Source: Lysinibacillus sphaericus OT4b.31 (GTDB lineage Bacteria; Bacillota; Bacilli; Bacillales_A; Planococcaceae). From it: a DNA stretch of 64,000 nucleotides. The notes beneath the pieces are model-generated. The model had not been told where the DNA came from. It was given only the letters and a program-made list of their open reading frames with translations, and searched no databases. The stretch spans positions 1,605,391 through 1,669,390 of the forward strand of contig NZ_KB933398.1 of NCBI RefSeq assembly GCF_000392615.1, written 5' to 3'. Of this stretch, positions 1-7,934 are shown one piece after another. The stretch's first letter is position 1. Every line of letters begins with the position of its first letter. The position numbers and the translations under genes were made by a program.

Positions 1-92
1 CTCCGGCTAATATTGCGATTACAGCAGCATATGTGGACCAAAAACTGGCGGGCATAGTAAAAAACAAAGATTTGTCACAGTTTATATTGTAA
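1..92 (+). CDS. hslU: HslU/ClpY ATPase, C-terminal fragment
   Basis: Only the last 29 codons are present, read from base 3 to a TAA at 90-92. The translation ends in DLSQFIL, the typical C-terminal tail of HslU, the AAA+ unfoldase of the HslUV (ClpYQ) protease, whose tail docks into the HslV peptidase. Placement just upstream of codY matches the Bacillus clpQ-clpY-codY order. The start lies outside the window, so nothing can be said about the ATPase domain. Identification rests on the tail plus synteny. Confidence 0.8.
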   Translation, partial: PANIAITAAYVDQKLAGIVKNKDLSQFIL

Positions 93-104
93 GATAAGGC
101 TGAA

Positions 105-123
105 TAGTATTATTCAGTTGTGA
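105..123 (+). other. small hairpin between hslU and codY
   Basis: A 7-bp inverted repeat (CTGAATA / TATTCAG) lies in the 87-bp hslU-codY gap. No T-run follows it, so it is unlikely to be an efficient terminator, and hslU and codY may be cotranscribed as in Bacillus. No clear sigma-A promoter was seen here. Confidence 0.3.
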
Positions 124-179
124 AAACCTTTAGAATATTAAGTAAATACTCTTCGGATTATTTATAGGAGGAACATATA

Positions 180-959
180 ATGAATTTATTAGAAAAAACA
201 CGTAAAATTAACTCGATGCTACAGGCATCTGCTGGTAAGCCAGTAAACTTTAAGGAAATGGCAGACACATTAGGTGATATTATTGATAGTAATGTTTATA
301 TTGTAAGCCGCAAAGGGAAACTTTTAGGTATATCAATCCACCAACAAATCGAAAATGAACGTATGAAAAAAATGTTCGAACAACGCCAATTTCCAGAAGA
401 ATATACACATAGCTTATTTACTATCTCTGAGACGTCATCGAATTTAGGTATTAACGATGAACATACTGCATTCCCGGTTGAAAACAAAGAATTATTCCAA
501 AATGCATTAACAACAATTGTACCGATTGTTGGTGGTGGTGAACGTTTAGGTACTTTAATTCTTGCTCGTTTATCTGCTCAATTCGAGGATGATGATTTAA
601 TTCTTGCTGAGTATGGTGCAACAGTAGTGGGTATGGAAATTTTACGTGAAAAATCTGAGGAAATCGAAGAAGAAGCTCGAAGCAAAGCTGTTGTGCAAAT
701 GGCCATTAACTCCCTTTCATACAGTGAATTAGAAGCAATCGAACATATTTTTGAGGAACTTGATGGTAATGAAGGTTTACTAGTTGCTTCAAAAATTGCA
801 GACCGAGTGGGCATTACACGTTCAGTTATCGTAAACGCATTACGTAAACTAGAATCTGCGGGTGTAATCGAATCTCGTTCTCTTGGCATGAAGGGTACTT
901 ACATTAAAGTATTAAACGATAAATTCTTAAACGCGCTAGCTGAAATTAAAATGAAATAA
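180..959 (+). CDS. codY: GTP/branched-chain amino acid-sensing transcriptional repressor CodY
   Basis: CodY is the global nutrient-sensing repressor of low-GC Gram-positives; isoleucine, leucine, valine and GTP raise its DNA affinity. At 259 residues it has the same length as the B. subtilis protein. An N-terminal GAF-like sensor domain (about 1-155) is followed by a helical linker and a C-terminal winged helix with the recognition segment [16 protein letters not shown] near residues 210-225. AGGAGG at 167-172 precedes the ATG by 7 bases. A strong terminator follows, so it is transcriptionally separate from the flagellar operon. CodY is known to repress fla/che in B. subtilis; see the CodY-like site at 1107-1121. 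Confidence 0.97.
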   Translation: MNLLEKTRKINSMLQASAGKPVNFKEMADTLGDIIDSNVYIVSRKGKLLGISIHQQIENERMKKMFEQRQFPEEYTHSLFTISETSSNLGINDEHTAFPVENKELFQNALTTIVPIVGGGERLGTLILARLSAQFEDDDLILAEYGATVVGMEILREKSEEIEEEARSKAVVQMAINSLSYSELEAIEHIFEELDGNEGLLVASKIADRVGITRSVIVNALRKLESAGVIESRSLGMKGTYIKVLNDKFLNALAEIKMK

Positions 960-974
960 AATGATTAACTGATA

Positions 975-1011
975 GGCTCTCTCAAAGTTTTTTGAGGGGG
1001 CCTTTTTTTTT
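975..1011 (+). terminator. intrinsic terminator of codY
   Basis: A 12-bp stem, GGCTCTCTCAAA (975-986) with TTTGAGGGGGCC (991-1002) including G-T wobbles, a 4-base loop and a run of nine T. It ends the hslU-codY transcript before the flagellar operon. Confidence 0.9.
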
Positions 1012-1030
1012 GCGTGTCAATGTACAACAA

Positions 1031-1095
1031 AAGTGGTAAAATTGGTTGTTATTTCATTCGGGATTTTTAAAGTGGTGAAATTAGTTGCTATTTCA
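1031..1095 (+). repeat. pair of 26-bp direct repeats upstream of flgB
   Basis: Bases 1031-1056 and 1070-1095 are imperfect direct repeats with 23 of 26 matches and a 39-bp repeat interval. Both follow the pattern AAGTGGTRAAATTRGTTGYT followed by ATTTCA. About four helical turns separate them, which would suit two regulator molecules on one face of the DNA, but no regulator is known to me for this motif. Confidence 0.5.
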
Positions 1096-1106
1096 CTATT
1101 GACATT

Positions 1107-1121
1107 TATTTGGAGAAAATG
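1107..1121 (+). promoter_or_regulatory. weak CodY-like box
   Basis: The 15-mer TATTTGGAGAAAATG matches the CodY consensus AATTTTCWGAAAATT at 11 of 15 positions. CodY boxes with up to about four mismatches are often functional in B. subtilis, and CodY binds the fla/che promoter there. With A/T-rich DNA a chance match is quite possible. Confidence 0.3.
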
Positions 1122-1400
1122 TGTCGAAATTGGTGAAGTTAAAAATAGGGAATTTTTCAATACTAATATAGTAAGCACTGTCGAAATGGTGTTAAATAAC
1201 TAGAAAAAGATAGAAAATGCGTGAAAACTAGTCCTGTAAAGGGTTAAGATAGTTTTGTCCTGGGTCGTCGGAATAAAAAATAGGGCGGATATACTATTAA
1301 AAAGTGACAAAAGACAATAGACACTACGTAGCATCTTAATTACAATTGTATTACTGGATAAATTAACAAGGAATAGAAGAAATAAAAGAGGTGAATGGTT

Positions 1401-1793
1401 TTGAATTTATTTGGAGGAACTATTAGTAGCCTGGAAAATGGACTTTCCTATGCCACTTTGAATCATAAAACAATCGCAAATAACATTGCGAATGTCGATA
1501 CGCCGAATTATAAGGCGAAAAATGTAAGTTTTAAGGATATGTTGGAAACAGAGAAGGAAATCTCTATTTCGGCATATCGTACGGATAATAGACATTATGA
1601 TTTCTCAATTAGACAATCTACGCCTGGTGTAAGTAACATGGATGGCTTACGCTATCGAAATAACGGAAATGGTGTAGATATGGATGCTGAACAAGCGAAA
1701 TTAGCAGAAAATCAAATCTATTATAATGCCTTGATTGATCGTGTAAACGGTAAGTTAAATTCATTAAATACAGTTATTAAAGGAGGTAAGTAA
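1401..1793 (+). CDS. flgB: flagellar basal-body rod protein FlgB
   Basis: Proximal rod subunit, first gene of the fla/che operon. It carries the N-terminal rod signature NIANVDTPNYKAK and a C-terminal heptad-rich helix. An in-frame ATG at 1395 is only one base from the Shine-Dalgarno AGAGGTG (1387-1393), whereas TTG at 1401 sits 7 bases away. Starting at TTG gives MNLFGGTI, matching the usual FlgB N-terminus, so I place the start there (130 residues). It is exported by the type III apparatus and stacks with FlgC and FliE. Four bases separate it from flgC. Confidence 0.93.
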   Translation: MNLFGGTISSLENGLSYATLNHKTIANNIANVDTPNYKAKNVSFKDMLETEKEISISAYRTDNRHYDFSIRQSTPGVSNMDGLRYRNNGNGVDMDAEQAKLAENQIYYNALIDRVNGKLNSLNTVIKGGK

Positions 1794-1796
1794 TAA

Positions 1797-2258
1797 ATGT
1801 CTATCTTTCATGGGATGAATACCACTGCCTCTGCTTTAACGGCGCAACGATTACGAATGGATGTCATCTCTTCTAATATGGCAAATACTGATACAACACG
1901 TGCAAGACAGGTAAATGGTGAATGGGAGCCTTATCGACGTAAGTCTGTCACTCTTACTGCTCAAGAAAACCAATTTTCAAAATACTTTAATGTTGCACTT
2001 GGTAAAAATGCAAAAAGTGGTGTTGGGAATGGCGTGAAGGTTACGCAAATTAAAGAAGATAGAGAAACACCGTTCAAATTGGTGTATGATCCGACACATC
2101 CAGATGCCAATGCAGATGGCTATGTCAATATGCCGAATGTGGATCCATTAAAAGAAATGGTGGATTTAATGTCTGCCACTCGTTCTTACGAGGCCAACAT
2201 AACAGTTTTCAATGCCAATAAATCTATGCTTACAAAAGCTTTAGAGATTGGTAAATAA
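1797..2258 (+). CDS. flgC: flagellar basal-body rod protein FlgC
   Basis: Rod subunit of 153 residues. The N-terminus has the rod/hook family pattern LRMDVISSNMANTDT, and the C-terminus the conserved PNVDPLKEMVDLMSATRSYEANI segment (in part at residues 110-135), which forms the coiled-coil with the N-terminal helix in the assembled rod. It follows flgB with an AGGAGG inside the end of flgB and is followed by fliE, the standard order in Bacillus. Confidence 0.96.
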   Translation: MSIFHGMNTTASALTAQRLRMDVISSNMANTDTTRARQVNGEWEPYRRKSVTLTAQENQFSKYFNVALGKNAKSGVGNGVKVTQIKEDRETPFKLVYDPTHPDANADGYVNMPNVDPLKEMVDLMSATRSYEANITVFNANKSMLTKALEIGK

Positions 2259-2285
2259 TACAATGCTAAGAAAGGATGATACATA

Positions 2286-2591
2286 ATGACAATTTCGTCC
2301 GTTTCACTAATGACACCTACTCAGGTTGTAAACGAAACAAATAAATTGAATACGACACCTTATGAAGCACAGCAGAGCTTTGCAAATTCGTTAAAAGAAG
2401 CTATTTCAAAAGTAAATGATCAGCAGATTACTTCTGATAATTTTACTAAAAAGCTAATAACTGGTGGAGATGTAGAGTTGCACGAAGTGATGATTGCATC
2501 ACAAAAGGCGAGCGTTACATTAAATGCAACATTAGAAGTTCGCAATAAGGTGATTGAAGCTTACCAAGAAATAATGCGAATGAGTGTCTAA
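2286..2591 (+). CDS. fliE: flagellar hook-basal body complex protein FliE
   Basis: FliE is the small adaptor joining the MS ring (FliF) to the rod and is needed early for export. The 101-residue protein ends in the conserved FliE block GDVELHEVMIASQKA followed by a helix (VRNKVIEAYQEIMRM). The ATG at 2286 follows AAAGGATG about 7 bases upstream. Its position between flgC and fliF is the conserved one. Confidence 0.95.
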   Translation: MTISSVSLMTPTQVVNETNKLNTTPYEAQQSFANSLKEAISKVNDQQITSDNFTKKLITGGDVELHEVMIASQKASVTLNATLEVRNKVIEAYQEIMRMSV

Positions 2592-2637
2592 CTTTATTGA
2601 ACAGGTGATGAGATGCACCATTAAATAAAGACAAGTT

Positions 2638-2689
2638 TCCCATAGTCAGATATTTTATGCCTGTATAGCTAGAATTTTGAACTATGGGA
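2638..2689 (+). other. long-range inverted repeat in the fliE-fliF gap
   Basis: TCCCATAGT (2638-2646) is the exact reverse complement of ACTATGGGA (2681-2689), with a 34-base spacer. The 158-bp fliE-fliF gap is long for this operon, where neighbours are usually 0-30 bp apart. No T-run follows, so it is not a typical terminator; an RNA structure or processing site is possible. Confidence 0.45.
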
Positions 2690-2720
2690 TACCACTGTTA
2701 TCGCGAATTATTAATTGCTA

Positions 2721-2737
2721 GGTTATTCACTATAACC
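2721..2737 (+). other. hairpin directly upstream of the fliF ribosome-binding site
   Basis: GGTTAT (2721-2726) pairs with ATAACC (2732-2737) around a 5-base loop. The Shine-Dalgarno GGAGGA (2738-2743) begins at the next base, so the hairpin stacks against the ribosome-binding site of fliF rather than covering it. It may protect or position the 5' boundary of the site. Confidence 0.45.
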
Positions 2738-2749
2738 GGAGGATTCATA

Positions 2750-4342
2750 ATGAATGAACGATTGACGAAAATTAAAAACGACACCAGCCAATTTTGGACT
2801 AGTCGGAGTAAAAAACAAAAAGGTTTAATGATTGGTTCAGTACTAGGTGTTATAGCACTTGCAGCTATTATTACATTTTTCGCTACAAAAACTACATATG
2901 TTCCACTCTATAAAGATTTGTCGACGAGAGAAATTGGACAAGTGAAAGAGGCATTGGATACCCAAGGTGTGAAATATGAAATAGCACCAGGGGGAACTTC
3001 CATACTAGTACCTGAGCAACAAGCGGATGCTCTATTAGTGCAATTAGCATCTGAAGGGTATCCTCAAACAGGTACGATTGATTATTCATTTGCAAACAGC
3101 TCTGGCTTTGGGATGACAGATAACGAGTTTAACTTATTGAAAAAAGCAGCAACTGAAACTGAGATTGGCAAACTGATTAATAATCTAGAAGGTGTGAAAG
3201 ATGCAAAAGTTATGATTACTCTACCTGAAGAGGGTGTATTCGTAACAGATGTAAAAGAAGAGGCAAGTGCTTCTATTGTTTTAAATACAGATCCTGGCTA
3301 TAAATTTACAGAACAACAAATTGCCACAATGTACAACTTAGTATCAAAAAGTATACCGAATTTAAGCACAGACAATATCGTTATTTCCAATCAATTCTCT
3401 GAGTACTTTGATTTAAATGCTGCAACAGCTGATGCTTCATCAACAACTACAGCTGAAGGTCAATTACAGATGAAAAAAATGGTCGAACGTGACTTGCAAC
3501 GTCAAGTGCAAAATATGCTGGGTACATTAATGGGGCAAGATAAAGTAATTGCTTCTGTTACAACAGATATTGACTTTAAAAAAGAAAACCGTGAAGAAAA
3601 TTTAGTGACGCCTGTTGATGAAGAAAATATGGATGGCATTGCTATAAGCGCACAACGTATTACTGAGTCCTATTCTGGTTCAGGTGCAGCAGCAACGGGT
3701 ACACCTGAAGCTGAAACAACAACAGATAACTTCACAACTTATAATGAAGGTGCAACGGGTGATGGAGATTACGAACGTACGGAAGAAACTATTAATAATG
3801 ATGTCAACCGTATCCGAAAAGATATTCAAGAGGCACCTTATAAAATTCAAGATATCGGCATACAAGTAATTGTTGAGCCGCCGACAGCAGCAGACGCAGC
3901 GTCACTACCAGATGGGGTGCTAGAAGATATCGAGAAAATTTTAAGCACTATTGTTCGTACAACAATTTCCAAGGATGTAGCGGCTGAACTTACTCAAGAG
4001 CAAATTGATGAAAAAGTGGCTGTTTCAGTACAATCCTTAAATGGTAAAGCAACAGATGTGGGTAGTGAAACTCCAGTTATCCCATGGTGGGTTTGGGTTA
4101 TTGGAGGCATTTTACTAGCTGTCATCCTATTACTAGCATTCTTCATCATTCGTTCTCGTAAACGTGCGAAGGAAGAAGAAGAACTTAGTATCCTAGAAGA
4201 ACAAGAAGAACTAATGATCGATGATATTAATGAAGAAATTGAAACGGAAGCTACAATGCGTCGTAAGCAACTTGAAAAAATGGCAAAAGAGAAGCCAGAC
4301 GATTTTGCGAAGTTACTGCGTAGTTGGATTGCGGAAGACTAA
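2750..4342 (+). CDS. fliF: flagellar MS-ring protein FliF
   Basis: FliF forms the membrane MS ring on which the rotor and export gate assemble. The 530-residue protein has a first membrane helix near residues 26-46, periplasmic-side YscJ/FliF ring-building domains (about 47-230 and beyond), a low-complexity Thr/Glu-rich stretch near 300-350, a second membrane helix near 445-467 (WWVWVIGGILLAVILLLAFF), and a charged cytoplasmic tail ending in the FliG-binding segment. I start at ATG 2750 (MNERLTKIKN) because GGAGGA lies 6 bases upstream; a longer reading from 2684 has no ribosome-binding site. Confidence 0.96.
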   Translation: MNERLTKIKNDTSQFWTSRSKKQKGLMIGSVLGVIALAAIITFFATKTTYVPLYKDLSTREIGQVKEALDTQGVKYEIAPGGTSILVPEQQADALLVQLASEGYPQTGTIDYSFANSSGFGMTDNEFNLLKKAATETEIGKLINNLEGVKDAKVMITLPEEGVFVTDVKEEASASIVLNTDPGYKFTEQQIATMYNLVSKSIPNLSTDNIVISNQFSEYFDLNAATADASSTTTAEGQLQMKKMVERDLQRQVQNMLGTLMGQDKVIASVTTDIDFKKENREENLVTPVDEENMDGIAISAQRITESYSGSGAAATGTPEAETTTDNFTTYNEGATGDGDYERTEETINNDVNRIRKDIQEAPYKIQDIGIQVIVEPPTAADAASLPDGVLEDIEKILSTIVRTTISKDVAAELTQEQIDEKVAVSVQSLNGKATDVGSETPVIPWWVWVIGGILLAVILLLAFFIIRSRKRAKEEEELSILEEQEELMIDDINEEIETEATMRRKQLEKMAKEKPDDFAKLLRSWIAED

Positions 4343-4357
4343 CTAGGAGGTTCGGCT

Positions 4358-5371
4358 GTGTCCAAGAAAGATAAGGAATTAACCGGAAAACAAAAGGCCG
4401 CACTCTTGTTAATTTCACTAGGGCCTGAGGTTTCAGCTTCTGTCTATAAACATTTAACTGAAGAAGAAATTGAACGTTTAACGTTAGAAATTTCAAGTGT
4501 TAAAAAAGTAGAAGCGAACGTGAAAGAAGAAATAATAGAAGAATTCCATAATATTGCCCTTGCGCAAGATTATATTACACAAGGTGGTATTGGTTACGCG
4601 AAAACAGTACTTGAGAAAGCACTTGGCATGGAACAAGCCCAAACGATTATTAATCGTTTAACATCCTCTTTACAAGTGCGACCTTTCGACTTTGCACGTA
4701 GAGCTGACCCATCGCAAATTTTTAACTTTATTCAAAATGAGCATCCGCAAACAATTGCCCTTATTCTGTCTTATTTAGAAGCAGGGCAAGCAGGTGTTAT
4801 TTTATCTTCACTTCCGCAAGAGGTGCAGGCAGATATCGCCAAACGTATAGCAATGATGGAGTCAACTTCACCAGAAGTAATTAGTGAAATTGAGTCTGTA
4901 TTAGAACGTAAATTATCATCTACTGTTACGCAGGATTACACAGAAACAGGTGGCATCGATGCTGTCGTTGAAGTATTAAATGGCGTGGATAGACAAACAG
5001 AAAAAACCATTCTTGATGCACTCGAAATTCAAGATCCTGAACTTGCTGAAGAAATCAAAAAACGCATGTTTGTATTCGAAGATATCGTGACGCTCGACAA
5101 CCGCTCAATTCAGCGTGTTATTCGGGATTGTGAAAATGAAGATTTACTGCTTTCAATGAAAGTGTCAAGTGAAGAAGTAAAAGATATAATTTTCCGCAAT
5201 ATGTCACAACGAATGGCTGATACGTTTAAAGAAGAAATGGAGATTATGGGACCTGTACGTTTACGTGACGTAGAGGAAGCACAATCAAGAATTGTAGCTG
5301 TAATCCGTCGCTTAGAGGATGCTGGTGAGATTATTATTGCACGTGGTGGAGGAGATGACGTCATTGTCTAG
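4358..5371 (+). CDS. fliG: flagellar motor switch protein FliG
   Basis: FliG is the rotor protein that contacts the stator and transmits the switch signal from FliM/FliY. At 337 residues it is the normal length. It shows the N-terminal FliF-binding domain (KQKAALLLISLGPEVSASV), the middle-domain EHPQTIALIL motif (about residues 128-137) that binds FliM, and the C-terminal charged torque helix DNRSIQRVIRDCENEDL (about 248-264). The start is GTG, preceded by AGGAGG at 4345-4350. Its end overlaps the likely fliH start. Confidence 0.97.
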   Translation: MSKKDKELTGKQKAALLLISLGPEVSASVYKHLTEEEIERLTLEISSVKKVEANVKEEIIEEFHNIALAQDYITQGGIGYAKTVLEKALGMEQAQTIINRLTSSLQVRPFDFARRADPSQIFNFIQNEHPQTIALILSYLEAGQAGVILSSLPQEVQADIAKRIAMMESTSPEVISEIESVLERKLSSTVTQDYTETGGIDAVVEVLNGVDRQTEKTILDALEIQDPELAEEIKKRMFVFEDIVTLDNRSIQRVIRDCENEDLLLSMKVSSEEVKDIIFRNMSQRMADTFKEEMEIMGPVRLRDVEEAQSRIVAVIRRLEDAGEIIIARGGGDDVIV

Positions 5372-6149
5372 AATCATCCGTTCTGTTTACACACAGTCCA
5401 ATGGCGAAAATGTGAAAGAGATACAAATTCGTGACATGTTTGAAATACCTGAGATTGAGACAGATGAAATAGCTCACACTCGAATTACGATGGAAGACAT
5501 GCTTGAAGAACGTGATCGATTGCTTGCAGAAGCAAGATTCACTCTTCAGAACGAACGTGCAGCTTTTGAAGAAGAAAAACAATCATACCTCCAAGAGATT
5601 GAGCACATGAAACAAAGTTGGAAAGAAGAACGACCTAATCGCGTACAAGAAGCTTATGATGAAGGCTATGGTCAAGGATATGAGGATGGCACAAACAGAG
5701 CTAATGAGGCAATGACACAATCTCTACAAACAGCCAACGAAGTTATTGTCCAAGCTAGGGAAAATGCTCGGAAATATATTCAAGATCAAGAGGCCATCAT
5801 TTTAGAACTTGGATTGACAGCGGCAGAGCGAATAATAGGTGCTTCATTAGAACGAGACGATGAATTGTTTGCATCAATCGTCAGAAGAGGGCTAAAAGAA
5901 GCGAGAGAAATGAAAGAAATAAAAATCTACGTTTCGCCAACCTATTACGGGTTAATTACTGCAAATCGTGATGAATTAGCTGAAATGTTCCCGGCGGATG
6001 TACCATTTATGATTTTTGTAAATGAAGATTTAGATAACGAAACAGATTGTTTTATCGAAACGAATCATGGCCGTATCGTCGTAAGCATCGACGAGCAACT
6101 AAACGAATTAAGATTAAAACTGCATGAAATATTAGAAAGTAAGGAATGA
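5364..6149 (+). CDS. fliH: flagellar export ATPase regulator FliH
   Basis: FliH binds the export ATPase FliI and tethers it to the export gate. It is about 261 residues, glutamate-rich, with a long coiled coil (about residues 40-150) containing glycine-rich GYGQGYEDG repeats typical of FliH, then a V-ATPase-E/FliH-type C-terminal domain. An ATG at 5355 has no space after the Shine-Dalgarno GGAGGAG (5348-5354), while TTG at 5364 is 9 bases away and gives MSRIIRS, so I prefer TTG. It overlaps the end of fliG by 8 bases, suggesting translational coupling. Confidence 0.88.
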   Translation: MSRIIRSVYTQSNGENVKEIQIRDMFEIPEIETDEIAHTRITMEDMLEERDRLLAEARFTLQNERAAFEEEKQSYLQEIEHMKQSWKEERPNRVQEAYDEGYGQGYEDGTNRANEAMTQSLQTANEVIVQARENARKYIQDQEAIILELGLTAAERIIGASLERDDELFASIVRRGLKEAREMKEIKIYVSPTYYGLITANRDELAEMFPADVPFMIFVNEDLDNETDCFIETNHGRIVVSIDEQLNELRLKLHEILESKE

Positions 6150-6154
6150 TCTAG

Positions 6155-7480
6155 ATGAAAACGGCTCAATTAATCGAACAAATTCCTAATATACCTACTT
6201 TTAAAAAGTTTGGTAGAGTGACGAGAGTTGTCGGCTTGATGATTGAGTCGCAAGGTCCGGATAGTTCCATCGGTGATGTATGTAAAATACACGTTGAAAC
6301 ATCAAAAAATGGCCATCAAATAATTTTGGCAGAAGTCGTTGGTTTTAAAGATGAAATAGTAGTTCTTATGCCATTTACCTCGTTGCGAGAAATTTCGATT
6401 GGTTGCTTAGTTGAAGGTACAGGCGCGCCACTTGAAATAAGGGTGGGGCCAGAGCTCATTGGTAAAGTCCTTGATTCTATGGGAAATCCTATTGATGGCA
6501 CATTATTGCCAAAAGGACTTATGACAGTGCCGACAGAGCAGGACCCTCCGAATCCACTTACACGTCCACCAATTGATGAAAGGCTTGAAGTCGGTGTAAA
6601 AGCAATTGACGGCATGCTAACAGTAGGGAATGGACAACGTGTAGGGATTTTTGCCGGTTCAGGAGTCGGAAAAAGTACCTTACTTGGTATGATTGCCCGT
6701 AATACGCAGGCTGATTTGAACGTAATTGCTTTGGTTGGAGAGCGTGGTCGTGAGGTTCGTGAATTTATTGAACGGGATTTAGGACAGGAAGGCTTGAGTC
6801 GTTCAATAGTTGTAGCAGCTACCTCCGATCAGCCGGCACTCATGCGGATAAAGGGTGCTTTTACAGCAACAGCTATTGCAGAGTATTTTAGAAATCGTGG
6901 CTTAAATGTCATGTTAATGATGGACTCTGTGACACGTGTAGCAATGGCACAGCGAGAAATTGGGCTTGCTACTGGTGAACCACCTGCTCAAAAAGGTTAT
7001 ACGCCATCTGTATTTGCAATTCTACCTAAGCTATTAGAGCGTACAGGTACAAATGAGAAGGGGTCTATTACGGCCTTTTACACAGTTTTAGTAGACGGGG
7101 ATGATATGAATGAGCCCATTGCTGATACAGTGCGAGGGATTTTAGATGGACATATTGTGCTAGATCGAAATCTTGCAAACAAAGGACAGTATCCGGCCAT
7201 TAATGTATTGAAAAGCGTTAGTCGTTTGATGAATCATGTAGCAGAGCCTGAACATAAAAAAGCAGCGGAACGTTTACGAGAGCTCTATTATACATATGAC
7301 AAGTCAGAGGACCTAATCAATATCGGTGCTTATAAGCGTGGAACATCTCAAGAAATTGATGAAGCGATTTATTATGAACCGCTTATAACCGCTTATTTAA
7401 AGCAGGGATATTTAGATAAGGTGACCCTTGAAGAGAGCATGAATGAGTTAATTACATTATCAAACGGCGGTGGCAAATAG
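6155..7480 (+). CDS. fliI: flagellum-specific export ATPase FliI
   Basis: FliI is the F1-beta-like ATPase of the flagellar type III export system. It is 441 residues long with Walker A GSGVGKST (about 168-175), Walker B-type LMMDSVTR, and the family signature PPAQKGYTPSVFAILPKLLERTG (in part). The N-terminal beta-barrel lies at about 20-90. It sits 5 bases after fliH and abuts fliJ, the canonical FliH-FliI-FliJ cytoplasmic complex. Confidence 0.98.
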   Translation: MKTAQLIEQIPNIPTFKKFGRVTRVVGLMIESQGPDSSIGDVCKIHVETSKNGHQIILAEVVGFKDEIVVLMPFTSLREISIGCLVEGTGAPLEIRVGPELIGKVLDSMGNPIDGTLLPKGLMTVPTEQDPPNPLTRPPIDERLEVGVKAIDGMLTVGNGQRVGIFAGSGVGKSTLLGMIARNTQADLNVIALVGERGREVREFIERDLGQEGLSRSIVVAATSDQPALMRIKGAFTATAIAEYFRNRGLNVMLMMDSVTRVAMAQREIGLATGEPPAQKGYTPSVFAILPKLLERTGTNEKGSITAFYTVLVDGDDMNEPIADTVRGILDGHIVLDRNLANKGQYPAINVLKSVSRLMNHVAEPEHKKAAERLRELYYTYDKSEDLINIGAYKRGTSQEIDEAIYYEPLITAYLKQGYLDKVTLEESMNELITLSNGGGK

Positions 7481-7930
7481 ATGGTCAGTTATATATATCG
7501 TTTTGACAAAGTGTTAACTATTCGTGAGCAAGAAAAGAATGAAACCGAAATCGCCTATAAAGAATCTGTACGTTCTTTTGAAGAAATTGCAACGAAGCTC
7601 TATGGTTTGCTAAAAAAGAAAGAAGATTTATTAGAATTTCAGCAGCAACGTTTAGCTATAGGTTCATCGATAGAGGAGATTCATCATTATGCACGCTTTA
7701 TTGACAGCCTTGAAAAAACAATAGCAGATGTGCAGCAAAAGGTTGTCCAGGCACGTGCAAAAATGAACTGGCATGAAGAAAAATTATTAGAAAAAAACTT
7801 GGAAGTACGTAAATTTGAAAAAATGCGCGAAAAGGATTTTAAATTGTATCAGCAAGAACAAGATCGTATTGAAAGCATTTTTTTAGATGAAATTTCATCA
7901 CTTACGTACTACAAGAAAGAAATCAGGTGA
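7481..7930 (+). CDS. fliJ: flagellar export chaperone/stalk protein FliJ
   Basis: FliJ is the small coiled-coil stalk that inserts into the FliI hexamer and couples it to FlhA. The 149-residue product is highly charged and almost entirely helical with heptad repeats and begins YIYRFDKVLTIREQEKNETE, typical of Firmicute FliJ. Its ATG immediately follows the fliI stop, so translation is probably coupled. The sequence is weakly conserved in general, so position contributes strongly to the call. Confidence 0.92.
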   Translation: MVSYIYRFDKVLTIREQEKNETEIAYKESVRSFEEIATKLYGLLKKKEDLLEFQQQRLAIGSSIEEIHHYARFIDSLEKTIADVQQKVVQARAKMNWHEEKLLEKNLEVRKFEKMREKDFKLYQQEQDRIESIFLDEISSLTYYKKEIR

Positions 7931-7934
7931 TTTC

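Larger units (their letters stand above)
1012..1400 (+). other. fla/che operon upstream region
   Basis: This 389-bp gap between codY's terminator and flgB must hold the main flagellar promoter, but I could not assign a convincing sigma-A or sigma-D promoter by eye. TATACT at 1287-1292 is a possible -10 without a good -35. What can be seen is a pair of 26-bp direct repeats (1031-1056 and 1070-1095), a weak CodY-like box (1107-1121) and A/T-rich DNA up to the flgB ribosome-binding site at 1387-1393. Confidence 0.4.

Noticed and set aside
1240-1280. Possible c-di-GMP riboswitch upstream of the flagellar operon
   Set aside because: The conserved GEMM core sequences are absent.
1237-1292. Possible sigma-D promoter upstream of flgB (TAAA ... 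GCGGATAT)
   Set aside because: GCGGATAT resembles the sigma-D -10, but no TAAA lies 14-16 bases upstream; the nearest pairs have wrong spacing.
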